From Alistipes sp. (GTDB lineage Bacteria; Bacteroidota; Bacteroidia; Bacteroidales; Rikenellaceae), in contig JAFTNV010000013.1 in assembly GCA_017451685.1 (NCBI GenBank), positions 1 to 36,142 of the forward strand: DNA of 36,142 bases, in the 5' to 3' direction. The position numbers were made by a program, and so were the translations under genes. The notes under the pieces were generated by a model. That model saw nothing but the letters and a program-made list of their open reading frames with translations. It did not search any database and was not told where the DNA came from. Below are positions 14,870 through 22,086 of the stretch, one piece after another (within the stretch, counting starts at the first letter, position 1; each line of letters begins with the position of its first letter).

Positions 14870-15780
14870 TGCTCGTCTGTTTTGTTGCGTTCTAATGCCT
14901 CGCGGTATATGTGCTCCAAGCGCCGGCGAAGCGATAGGGGTGACAATACCTCCAACGAGCGACTGCGCATGAGTAGCGCCATGACAAAGTCGTTGGTGAT
15001 ACGTAGGCGTAGTCCTATGGTCAGGCTATGGTCATCCTCGGCGATTATGTGTTGCGAGGGGTGCAGCGGGAGGCTCTTAAGGAATGAGCCATCCAACGCA
15101 TCGTAGCGTAGCACCACATCCTCGACAGGGATGCGCTCATCGGCCCAGATGCCGAAGCTCTCGCCAAGGAGTGCGAGTATCTGGTCGTTGGGCTTGGGCT
15201 CGAACTTTCTCCCGTGGTAGTATCTCACTCCCGAGATGCGCTCCACGGCATATACGCGTAGCTTGTCGTCGAGGTTGTAACCGACGATATACCAGCGCTG
15301 TTGCGACTCCTTCAGAAATTGTGGCGATAGCGTATGCCTCGACACGCGACCCTCGTCGCGATAGTGCTCATAGTCAAACTCTATGATGCGGTGCTCGCGT
15401 ATGGCAGTCAATATCTCGTGGAAGTGCTCGCCAAGGGGTGGTCGTCTGCGCTCCGGCATGACACACTCCACAAGCACGGCATCCTCGTCGATGCGGCTCA
15501 GTAGCTCGAAGTTTTGCAACAATGCCTCGTACTCCGCTGCGGTGCGCCCGCGGCTCTTGACGTAGTATGCCCCCACGCTACGGTCGAAGGCCATCTCTAT
15601 GCCGAAGAGGTCGTGCATGGTGTGGAAGTCGCGCTGGAGCGTGCGCGCGGTTATCGTATCACCGTCGTCGCCGATGAAGCTCTCCACATAGGCGATAAGC
15701 TCCTCCTGGCGGATGTACGGGACGGATAGAATCTTGTTTGTTAATCGAACAAGGCGACGTATTTGGTTTATGATTCTCAT
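14848..15780 (-). CDS. WYL-domain transcriptional regulator
   Basis: About 310 residues. An N-terminal winged-helix segment (about 1-75: IRRLVRLTNKIL..., ITARTLQRDFHTMHDLFGIEMAFD) is followed by a WYL domain (about 125-200: IREHRIIEFDYEHYRDEGRVSRHTLSPQFLKESQQRWYIVGYNL), with the W-Y-I variant of the WYL signature, and a C-terminal WCX-type extension (about 210-310). Such proteins bind DNA and sense a ligand, often single-stranded DNA or a nucleotide in phage-defence loci. I chose the ATG at 15780: a TATCTTTG promoter box (15801-15808) lies inside the longer open frame from 15825, so that upstream start would not be transcribed. First gene of the GIY-YIG operon, probably autoregulatory. Confidence 0.88.
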   Translation of the reverse strand: MRIINQIRRLVRLTNKILSVPYIRQEELIAYVESFIGDDGDTITARTLQRDFHTMHDLFGIEMAFDRSVGAYYVKSRGRTAAEYEALLQNFELLSRIDEDAVLVECVMPERRRPPLGEHFHEILTAIREHRIIEFDYEHYRDEGRVSRHTLSPQFLKESQQRWYIVGYNLDDKLRVYAVERISGVRYYHGRKFEPKPNDQILALLGESFGIWADERIPVEDVVLRYDALDGSFLKSLPLHPSQHIIAEDDHSLTIGLRLRITNDFVMALLMRSRSLEVLSPLSLRRRLEHIYREALERNKTDEQCTIENR

Positions 15781-15800
15781 GCCGTTAGGATTTCTATCCA

Positions 15801-15808
15801 CAAAGATA
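15801..15808 (-). promoter_or_regulatory. -7 box of the WYL operon
   Basis: CAAAGATA on the plus strand, that is TATCTTTG on the minus strand: a perfect -7 element about 20 bases before the chosen start codon. No good TTTG lies 19-21 bases upstream. It decides the start of the WYL gene. Confidence 0.6.
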
Positions 15809-15879
15809 GCTAATCTCGACGACATTTCTTGTCGCTGAAAAATTTTTCTGCAAAAAAAGATGGTGATTATAAGCGTTGC

Positions 15880-17073
15880 CTAAAACGCATCGTTGAAGCC
15901 GAGGATGAAGTAGCGGCTGTTGTGGCCAAAGGCCATCTCTAAGCGCACGGACATAAGGGCGTTGAACGACCAGCGTATGCCGGCACCGTAGGTGGGTAGC
16001 ACCTTGCGCCAAGCGAAGCTGTCGCCCTTGGAGAATACCTCGCCGGCACCGCCCCAGATGGTGGCACCAAGCCCCTCCCAGATATGCTGTCGCAGCTCCA
16101 CCTGCGCGGCGATGAGGCTATTGCCGTTATATCGTCCGCGGTAGTATCCGCGCATGCGACTCTCGCCACCGAGTTCGGCACGTAGCAGCCACGGTGTCGT
16201 GGTGTTGTGAAACTCGCCATATAGGTCGAGGGCAAGTGTCGCACTCCTCCATAGTGGCTGGTAGTAGTCGAAGGTGATGTTTAGCGTGTATAGGTTTGAG
16301 CCTGCGTTGCTTAGGAACTTCGGGCGCGCATAAAAATCCGCGGCAGCGTATATTCCGCGCGTTCTATGCTCGTCACTACGACGGGTGTCGATGCCGAGGC
16401 CTACGCCCACGGCGAGGCTCGATATGTGGTTGTTGAGTCCGTGTGTTAGTTGCTCTGCGCGTGCATCCATCTGTCGCGCCTCGATGTTTTGATACTCCGT
16501 GCCTACGCTGAGAAAGAGGCTGCGGGTGATGGCGTAGCGATACTTAAACCACGCGCCATAGTCGCGCTCGGTATACCTGCCCGCATCATCGCGCACGGCG
16601 GTGTCGTAGTCGAGGCCCCAGAGGTATGTGGGCTCGGAGCATAGCCCCACGCCATAGTATAGGCGGTGTCGGCCGTCGTCGAGGGTGTTCACACCTCGTA
16701 GGGCGACATCGTAGTAGCCCGTGAGCGATGCTGTGCCCATGATTGTTAGTATGCCCGGGGTGTTGTCCGTGTTGCTCTGGCGGTAGTATAGGTTGCCCAT
16801 GGCAGCAAGGCGCCAGCCCGTATTTGCGGAGTATCCCGGGCCACCGATGATGTTGAAGCGCACGTTACGCTCGCCGAGGTCGGGGTCTAAATATCGCTCT
16901 AATGCCGTGCGGTTGTCCTCCACAATGGGGGTGTAGTGGTATGTTATGTTTGTGCCGTCGATGGTCGTCTCCTCAATGGTCTGCGCCATCGCCCGTGGGC
17001 ATAAAAGCAAGAGTAGGAGTGTCACGACGACACTCCTACGATATAATACGTTATCTCTCCGCGCCCGAGCCAT
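15880..17073 (-). CDS. Omp85/BamA-like outer-membrane beta-barrel without POTRA domains
   Basis: 397 residues. Signal peptide (RRSVVVTLLLLLLCPRAMAQ), a short linker, then only a 16-strand-type barrel: alternating hydrophobic strands throughout, an ending strand FILGFNDAF with terminal Phe, and the diagnostic Omp85 loop-6 motif GGESRMRGYYRGRYNG at about 300-315 (RG-F/Y). No POTRA repeats precede the barrel, so it resembles the short BamA/TamA-family proteins often seen in Bacteroidota rather than the essential BamA. Passenger or substrate unknown. Its ATG overlaps the stop of the upstream YtfJ-like gene (TAATG, 17071-17075), so the two are translationally coupled. Confidence 0.8.
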   Translation of the reverse strand: MARARRDNVLYRRSVVVTLLLLLLCPRAMAQTIEETTIDGTNITYHYTPIVEDNRTALERYLDPDLGERNVRFNIIGGPGYSANTGWRLAAMGNLYYRQSNTDNTPGILTIMGTASLTGYYDVALRGVNTLDDGRHRLYYGVGLCSEPTYLWGLDYDTAVRDDAGRYTERDYGAWFKYRYAITRSLFLSVGTEYQNIEARQMDARAEQLTHGLNNHISSLAVGVGLGIDTRRSDEHRTRGIYAAADFYARPKFLSNAGSNLYTLNITFDYYQPLWRSATLALDLYGEFHNTTTPWLLRAELGGESRMRGYYRGRYNGNSLIAAQVELRQHIWEGLGATIWGGAGEVFSKGDSFAWRKVLPTYGAGIRWSFNALMSVRLEMAFGHNSRYFILGFNDAF

Positions 17074-17591
17074 TAGCGTAGGGGCTCTGCTGCGGCAAGG
17101 AAGCGCTGCTGCTCCTCCTCCGACATCTCGCCCTTATGCACATAGACCAGCTCGCCGGCCTTGTTTACGAGCATGATGACAAACATATTGTCGCAGTCGC
17201 CAAGGCGCCAAGCACTACCGATGTAGTGGTCGGGGTCGCAGAGGATTGTAGCTCCATTCTTTGCCGTGCGAGCATCGGCAATCTTACGCACCAACGAGTT
17301 GGGGTAGATGGCGTCCTTGAGGTTGACGATGCCGAAGCCCTCGATGTTGGGGCCCTGCACGCGGCCTGTCTCCTCGATATACGATATGAAGTCGTGGTTC
17401 TGCTTGGGCACCTCGGGGTCGACGTAGAAGATAAGGAGGTTCTTCTCGCCCCACCACGGCAGGCGTGACTTCTTGGTATCGAGGTCTTGAACCTCGACAT
17501 TACGCACCTTGCGCGGGAGGCTCTGCGCCTCGGCCGTGAGCGTAAAGGTGAATGCTGCGAGAGCAACAAGGATGAGTGCTTTCAGTTTCAT
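17073..17591 (-). CDS. YtfJ-like thioredoxin-fold periplasmic protein
   Basis: About 172 residues from the ATG at 17591, which opens a proper signal peptide (MKLKALILVALAAFTFTLTAEA). The longer frame to 17639 would add a charged stretch and run into the promoter region. The mature domain has a thioredoxin-like layout: a strand LLIFYVDPEVPKQN after WWGEKN, then FGIVNLKDAIYPNSLVRKIADAR, TILCDPDHYIGSAWRLGD and FVIMLVNKAGELVYVHKGEMSEEE. This follows E. coli YtfJ closely in order. There is no CxxC pair, so it is not a classical disulfide oxidoreductase. Coupled to the Omp85-like gene; a joint envelope role is likely but not demonstrated. Confidence 0.7.
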   Translation of the reverse strand: MKLKALILVALAAFTFTLTAEAQSLPRKVRNVEVQDLDTKKSRLPWWGEKNLLIFYVDPEVPKQNHDFISYIEETGRVQGPNIEGFGIVNLKDAIYPNSLVRKIADARTAKNGATILCDPDHYIGSAWRLGDCDNMFVIMLVNKAGELVYVHKGEMSEEEQQRFLAAAEPLR

Positions 17592-17646
17592 TGTTATCTC
17601 TTTTTTTTGTTTGTCGCGTGTTGCATTGTGCTTGCGCACAACGTGG

Positions 17647-17654
17647 CAAAGGTA
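17647..17654 (-). promoter_or_regulatory. -7 box for the YtfJ-like/Omp85 pair
   Basis: CAAAGGTA on the plus strand gives TACCTTTG on the minus strand, about 55 bases before the start at 17591. No matching upstream TTTG box was seen. Confidence 0.5.
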
Positions 17655-17749
17655 GCAAAAATATTGCTTTTAGCCTCTAAAATATCAGGTATTAAACGAA
17701 ATTCCGAAATTGTTAAATAAAACCACTGTTAATATCCCTATTTTTTCAC

Positions 17750-17757
17750 TACCTTTG
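17750..17757 (+). promoter_or_regulatory. -7 box for the phosphatase gene
   Basis: TACCTTTG lies only 18 bases before the ATG at 17776, giving a very short leader. It also rules out the longer frame beginning at 17710. Confidence 0.5.
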
Positions 17758-17775
17758 CTGTCAAAATCATGCACC

Positions 17776-18240
17776 ATGAAACAACGTATACTCTTTGTGT
17801 GTTTGGGAAATATATGTCGTTCACCGGCGGCGGAGGCTATGCTCCGTATGCTCGTCGAGCGTGCGGGGATGTCCGATAGGGTAGAGATTGACTCTGCCGG
17901 CACGTATGGTGGTCATAGCGGCGAGCGCTCCGACCCGCGCATGAGGCGTGCTGCGGCGGCACGTGGCATCGAGATGACACACCGCGCTCGTCAGGTGCGC
18001 GAGGAGGACTTCGAGTACTTCGACCGCATCATCGCCATGGACGACAACAACTATGAGGCGCTCTTTCGCCTCGCCCCCAGCCGTGCTGCCGGAGAGAAGA
18101 TATACCGTTTTCGCGAGTTCCTGCGCCACCATCCCGACTGGTCATATATCCCCGACCCTTATTACGAGGGGCACGAGGGTTTTGAACTTGTCCTCGATCT
18201 ATTAGAGGATGGCTGCAACACCCTTTTAGAGCAGCTATAA
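17776..18240 (+). CDS. low-molecular-weight protein tyrosine phosphatase
   Basis: 154 residues, standard length. The N-terminal phosphate loop is FVCLGNICRSP with nucleophile Cys9 and Arg15 (C-x5-R), preceded by a hydrophobic strand. The general acid lies in DPYYEG (Asp127), here with two Tyr residues as in typical members. SAGTYGGHSGERSDPRM is another conserved block. It should dephosphorylate tyrosine residues; in many bacteria the partner is a BY-kinase controlling capsule or exopolysaccharide export, but no such kinase lies nearby. It stands alone, divergent from the YtfJ/Omp85 pair. The last codons and stop form one arm of the inverted repeat 18233-18344. Confidence 0.93.
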   Translation: MKQRILFVCLGNICRSPAAEAMLRMLVERAGMSDRVEIDSAGTYGGHSGERSDPRMRRAAAARGIEMTHRARQVREEDFEYFDRIIAMDDNNYEALFRLAPSRAAGEKIYRFREFLRHHPDWSYIPDPYYEGHEGFELVLDLLEDGCNTLLEQL

Positions 18241-18344
18241 AGGCGAACTTCTGCGTTACGCTTGCCCTCAAAATCCTCATTTACGCTAAGTAAACTGCGG
18301 TTTTTTTCGGGCCTCGCAAGCCTTGAATTTCATCCTTTATAGCT
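18233..18344. repeat. long palindromic intergenic element with partial copy
   Basis: The ends AGCTATAAAGG (18233-18243) and CCTTTATAGCT (18334-18344) are perfect inverted repeats. Inside, GCTTGC/GCAAGC and a central TTTAC-gcta-(a)-GTAAA pair, so most of the 112 bases can fold as one long stem. The left 37 bases recur at 18360-18396 as a truncated direct copy with a few changes. It probably ends transcription of the phosphatase gene. Confidence 0.65.
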
Positions 18345-18359
18345 ACTCTACTACAGATG

Positions 18360-18396
18360 ATAAAGGCGAACTTCTGCGTCGTGCTCGCCCTAAAAA
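18360..18396 (+). repeat. truncated copy of the palindromic element
   Basis: ATAAAGGCGAACTTCTGCGT followed by a GCTCGCCCTAAAAA block matches 18237-18273 apart from several substitutions (TAC/CGT, T/C, C/A). The right half of the element is missing here. Confidence 0.6.
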
Positions 18397-18432
18397 CCGA
18401 GGGGCTGTCCAACAATAAGCGGACAGCCCCTT
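18392..18432 (-). terminator. terminator after the fimbrillin-like gene
   Basis: Stem AGGGGCTGTCC (18400-18410) with GGACAGCCCCT (18421-18431), ten-base loop. Read on the minus strand it is followed by CGGTTTTTAGG, a short T run. It lies 25 bases after the stop at 18457. Confidence 0.75.
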
Positions 18433-18456
18433 GTGCATACTTTATACTCCGAAAGA

Positions 18457-20211
18457 TTAGTTATACTCCAACACCAAATGATGGACGTGAGCAAACGGGC
18501 CTCTGAAGGCTACCTGTAGCTCTATCTGGAAGCATGGATAGTTTGGATCCATCTTAATGGCCTCCGACGTCATAGAGTGGTGGTCAGAATCACCCGGGTC
18601 ATACGCGAAAATCTCATCATCGGCATCTCCACCGTTCTCCGTCGAGCGTAGCAGTGCAAGGCATGCCTCGCGAGCTGTCCATCGCGAACTAATATCCCAG
18701 TAAGCCTTGATATAGAGGTCGTTGTTGGGAATGAAGAATTGTGGCGAGAGTACCTGAGCCCAACGTAGTCCGCCCTCCATGACTAAGCCATCGTGCTCAT
18801 TGAAGTAGATAAACGAGTTTACCAAATCGGAAGCACCATTAGAGATGTCCTCCCATGGGAAGCGAAGTGATGAGTACGTATTGTTCAAGTCCCAGTTATC
18901 CTCGGTATAGAAGCCGTGGAACTCACCCTTCTCCGAGTCGTAGGGGAAGCCCGTAACGTAGTGTGTAGTAGGCTCGGACTCTATGCGGGTGCCATCCTTA
19001 AGCACTATGTAGGCTGTCGTCGTATACTCGGTCCAGTCGATAGTCGAGTAGTCGAGGACTCTCCAATCGTCGCGCCCAATGTAACCATCGCCAAAATCGA
19101 GCGTAATATCGGTCTCCTTTCTGGTTGCCATATTCTTAACAACAACACCTGCACGGCTGATGTCGTCGTCCTCAACATTTATGTAGGTAGAGTATGACTC
19201 TGTCTTGTAGTTCGTACCTTCGTATTGGAAGCCTCCACCGAGCAATACGGCAGCATTAATCATCTTGTTGGCTATGTCGCTCTTACCCTCCAAATAGAGG
19301 TCGTAGCTCGTCTTGGCGCCACAAACAACCGTGGGCTTCGTTATATCCTCCCACTCAATGGTGGTGCGGTAGGTGTAACCCTTCTCGAAGAATTGACCAT
19401 CGTATATTCTCTTCACCTCCTTGGTGTTAGTCTTAAGCGTGAGAGAGTACTCCGAGAGCTCTAAGTAGGGTGGTAACGCTATGAAGAAGTCGTTGTCGGG
19501 ATACTGAACCTCAATCTGAGAGCTCGAGGCGCGTCCCGCCACGCGGTTGTTAAGGATGTCCCACTGGAATTTCGTCGTGAAACTCTCGCCCGAGGTCTGT
19601 CGCAGTGTCACCGACTGCAACGTCTCGCCCGCGGGAAGTCCCTCTACCGCGACATGCAAGATAGCATTGGTGGGGTAGAACTCGAAGTTTAACTTATCAA
19701 TCGTCGCATCCTTTATCATCGCCGTAAGGAGCGCAGCATCGCTATCCATGCCGCTCTGCACCGAGTAGTCCACCCAGAACTCTCCTGCGTAGTAGTGGTC
19801 GCGCTTACCGCCTATAAGCGTCGAGTTATATGGATATACCGCATAGTATGTATCATGCGTAGCAGCGGCATCGAAGAAGCCGTAGTACCGCACATCTACC
19901 GATCCCGACGAGTCTGCAAACATCCACTCGGGTACCGAGGCGCCAACACCGGCATTTGAGGTCACGGCAAAGCCGTCACCCGCCTCCCAACTATACTCGG
20001 TGTATGTGGGGCCACCGATGGTGACACCAATCATCGGAGGTAGGTCGGGCTTCTGCTCCGAGCCCTCATGGTCGGGGTGCTTGTCAATTGTATTGAAGGT
20101 CGCCGTAGCGTTCACCCTATTCTTGTCATTGTCGTTGGTCGTATCCTTAGAGCAGGCAACGATAAGGGTTGTTGCCAATAATACCCATAAAAACTTCTTC
20201 ATAGCCATCAT
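18457..20211 (-). CDS. fimbrillin-like surface lipoprotein
   Basis: 584 residues. Signal peptide MMAMKKFLWVLLATTLIVAC with lipobox Cys20 (alternative starts at 20208 and 20202 differ by only a few residues). The first third matches the Bacteroidota fimbrillin/FimA-like pattern: a strand-rich region with SWEAGDGFAV, DTYYAVYPYNS, LLTAMIKDA, LNFEFYPTNAILHVAVEG and YTYRTTIEW. The remaining half is rich in Tyr, Asp and Trp without a domain I can name, so it may be a tip or anchor type subunit with an extra binding domain. It would be exported to the outer surface through the lipoprotein route. A micropeptide gene lies 35 bp upstream on the same transcript. A terminator follows. Confidence 0.72.
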   Translation of the reverse strand: MMAMKKFLWVLLATTLIVACSKDTTNDNDKNRVNATATFNTIDKHPDHEGSEQKPDLPPMIGVTIGGPTYTEYSWEAGDGFAVTSNAGVGASVPEWMFADSSGSVDVRYYGFFDAAATHDTYYAVYPYNSTLIGGKRDHYYAGEFWVDYSVQSGMDSDAALLTAMIKDATIDKLNFEFYPTNAILHVAVEGLPAGETLQSVTLRQTSGESFTTKFQWDILNNRVAGRASSSQIEVQYPDNDFFIALPPYLELSEYSLTLKTNTKEVKRIYDGQFFEKGYTYRTTIEWEDITKPTVVCGAKTSYDLYLEGKSDIANKMINAAVLLGGGFQYEGTNYKTESYSTYINVEDDDISRAGVVVKNMATRKETDITLDFGDGYIGRDDWRVLDYSTIDWTEYTTTAYIVLKDGTRIESEPTTHYVTGFPYDSEKGEFHGFYTEDNWDLNNTYSSLRFPWEDISNGASDLVNSFIYFNEHDGLVMEGGLRWAQVLSPQFFIPNNDLYIKAYWDISSRWTAREACLALLRSTENGGDADDEIFAYDPGDSDHHSMTSEAIKMDPNYPCFQIELQVAFRGPFAHVHHLVLEYN

Positions 20212-20246
20212 TTTTTTTGAAATAATAATTGGTGTGGTGGTGAGAA

Positions 20247-20369
20247 TTAGACCTCGCCGCCATCATTGCCATCATTAATGCCGCCGCTGCCACTTGCATC
20301 AAAGCCGGCCTCTACCTTTACCTCTATCATCATCACAGCGGGAGCATTGTAGATATCTACTCTTTTCAT
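20247..20369 (-). CDS. 40-residue micropeptide upstream of the fimbrillin-like gene
   Basis: A complete 41-codon frame, ATG at 20369 and TAA at 20249-20247, too short for ordinary gene calling. The peptide begins MKRVDIYNAPAVMMIEVKVE, then AGFDASGSGG and an Asn/Asp/Gly-rich end. There is no signal peptide. It has a basic-aromatic N terminus, a beta-like central segment of alternating hydrophobic and Glu/Lys residues, then a flexible Gly-rich acidic tail. Peptides of this pattern (KK.Y..P.v.v.e.eve.G...SG) recur beside surface lipoprotein genes in Bacteroidota as far as I know, without assigned function. The promoter at 20427 lies just upstream, and the fimbrillin-like gene begins 35 bp after its stop. 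Confidence 0.65.
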   Translation of the reverse strand: MKRVDIYNAPAVMMIEVKVEAGFDASGSGGINDGNDGGEV

Positions 20370-20426
20370 CTTTCTAATGTTTTTGGTTTATAGTTATATT
20401 ATCTGTTTATTCTATTTTTGTCGCTA

Positions 20427-20434
20427 CAAATTTA
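20427..20434 (-). promoter_or_regulatory. -7 box for the micropeptide-fimbrillin unit
   Basis: TAAATTTG on the minus strand, about 55 bases before the micropeptide ATG. It overlaps the same 14-bp palindrome TTTGTCGCTACAAA (20417-20430) that overlaps the promoter at 1276-1283. No clear upstream box. The rest of 20435-20546 is AT-rich without recognisable features. Confidence 0.5.
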
Positions 20435-20546
20435 GCAATTTTTATCATATATTTAGCAGAAATATATTACATTTTTATTAAAATTTCGGCGTAAGGATAG
20501 GTTGTTAATCAAAGGTGCGTGCGTAATATTCTTAAAAACAGTATCT

Positions 20547-20597
20547 TGCAAAAACAAAGCGCCCCAAAAGTTTTTACAAACTCTTGGGGCGCTTTGT
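20547..20597 (-). terminator. terminator after the YeiH-type exporter
   Basis: Perfect 14-bp stem ACAAAGCGCCCCAA (20554-20567) with TTGGGGCGCTTTGT (20584-20597). On the minus strand it is followed by TTTTTGC. The loop holds a further AGTTT/AAACT pair. Confidence 0.85.
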
Positions 20598-20626
20598 ATC
20601 TTAAACGCTTGTGTCGCTTCGGGTGT

Positions 20627-22051
20627 CTACTCGAAAGCCACCTCGGGCGCTACGACGGGCTCCTCGATGGTGATAACCATGGCGTTAGCCTCGTCCGCGG
20701 GGAGCTGTGCCTTAAGCTCGGGAAGAGCCTCAGTAACCTCCTCCGTGGCGGGAGCCTCGGGCGTTGAGGGCCAAATAGCGGGCTTAACGATACCGAACAT
20801 CAACCATGCGATAAGCATCGTGACGATGATATTGAACGTCTGGGCGCCGAGGAAGGCGTAGAGAGCGTTGCGGTTCTCCTTCGAGATGATATCCTTAAGG
20901 CGCGTATCCATACCGATGCATACGAACGAGAGCGAGAAGAAGAACGTCGAGAAGGTCTTCGCGAGCGACGTCTCCATAATCTTGCCCTTCTCGTTGAGCG
21001 TGAGCATATCCTCTGCCTGAAGCACGCTAAACACGGCTGAGGCGATGACGAAACCGAGGATAAACTTCGGGAACTTCTCCCACACGATGCCGAATGAGGG
21101 GCGGTTTGAGCGCTTGCCGTCGGCCGAGCGCGTAGAGAGGTAGAGGGCGATGAAGAATGCCACAACGCCGATAAGCACGTTCTGCGTAGCCTTAACAACG
21201 ATGGCGGTCTTCTGTGCCACCTCGCCGGCCATCTCAGACGATGCTCCTACGCCCGATGTGGTATCAATAGTACCACCAATCCATGCGCCCGTAATCTCAT
21301 TCTGAATAGTGGGGTCGTCGGTAAAGAGAGGTACTACGACACTTGCCAACCATGGCATGAGGTAAATCATCGGCACAACGATGATAAGCACCAACGAGAT
21401 GATATACGACAGCTGCTTCTTATCCGTGCCGGCAACACCCGCAGCGGTGATACATGCCGAAACGCCACATATCGAACAACCGCTGGCAAGGGTCATGGCT
21501 GTAGCCTGCTCGACCTTAAACTTGCGGGCGAGCGTGTAGGCGAAGAACCATACGATGCCTACGACGAGGACGGCCTGAATAAGACCGGCAGCACCCGACT
21601 TCATCACATCCGAGAACAACACCGTAGCACCGAGGCATACAACGCCTATCTTGATGAAGAACTCACCCTGCACCGCGGGCTTGAGCCAGTCGGGCACGTG
21701 GAAGACGTTGCGGATGATAAGGCCGAAGATTACTGAGAAGAATACAGCCTCGAAGCCGTAGTACTTGATTGTCGGGAGCTTGGCTATCCACTGCGCCAAG
21801 ATGGCGATGGCGAAGATTACGATGAACGATGCTAAGAGACCCTTCAACGGTCTGCTGAGCAGGCGGTTACCCACGTACAGTAGCACGAGGGCGATGACGA
21901 AGAACATGCCGATGTTCATCCACGCCTCGGGTGTCGTTAGCGTCTCGGGAATCTTCGGGCCACCACCCAACTCGGGGGCGAAGAACGCAATGATAAGAAG
22001 GGGAATGCTAAGGAATGTAACAACCCAATCCTCTGTTAAAAACTTTTTCAT
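20627..22051 (-). CDS. YeiH/YadS-family putative sulfate exporter
   Basis: 474-residue inner-membrane protein with about eleven helices. Two family motifs are clear: ATAMTLASGCSICGVSACITA around 185-205 and GAWIGGTIDTTSGVGASSEMAG around 255-275. A third, FSLSFVCIGMDTRLKD, lies near the end. These mark the UPF0324/YeiH family, annotated as putative sulfate exporters; transport has little direct proof. The last 45 residues form an acidic Ala/Pro/Glu-rich tail (EAPATEEVTEALPELKAQLP...) that is not typical and has no homologous domain I know. The gene lies 35 bp after a phosphate-selective type porin and ends at a strong terminator, so the two form one anion-handling unit. Confidence 0.85.
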   Translation of the reverse strand: MKKFLTEDWVVTFLSIPLLIIAFFAPELGGGPKIPETLTTPEAWMNIGMFFVIALVLLYVGNRLLSRPLKGLLASFIVIFAIAILAQWIAKLPTIKYYGFEAVFFSVIFGLIIRNVFHVPDWLKPAVQGEFFIKIGVVCLGATVLFSDVMKSGAAGLIQAVLVVGIVWFFAYTLARKFKVEQATAMTLASGCSICGVSACITAAGVAGTDKKQLSYIISLVLIIVVPMIYLMPWLASVVVPLFTDDPTIQNEITGAWIGGTIDTTSGVGASSEMAGEVAQKTAIVVKATQNVLIGVVAFFIALYLSTRSADGKRSNRPSFGIVWEKFPKFILGFVIASAVFSVLQAEDMLTLNEKGKIMETSLAKTFSTFFFSLSFVCIGMDTRLKDIISKENRNALYAFLGAQTFNIIVTMLIAWLMFGIVKPAIWPSTPEAPATEEVTEALPELKAQLPADEANAMVITIEEPVVAPEVAFE

Positions 22052-22086
22052 ATACTCACTGTTTTGTTGTTACTTTATCAGAGTGT

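Noticed and set aside
15781-15825. Longer N terminus for the WYL regulator
   Set aside because: The added segment contains the TATCTTTG promoter box, so it is probably upstream of the transcript.
15880-17073. Essential BamA
   Set aside because: It lacks all POTRA domains and is far too short, although the loop-6 motif shows it is in the Omp85 superfamily.
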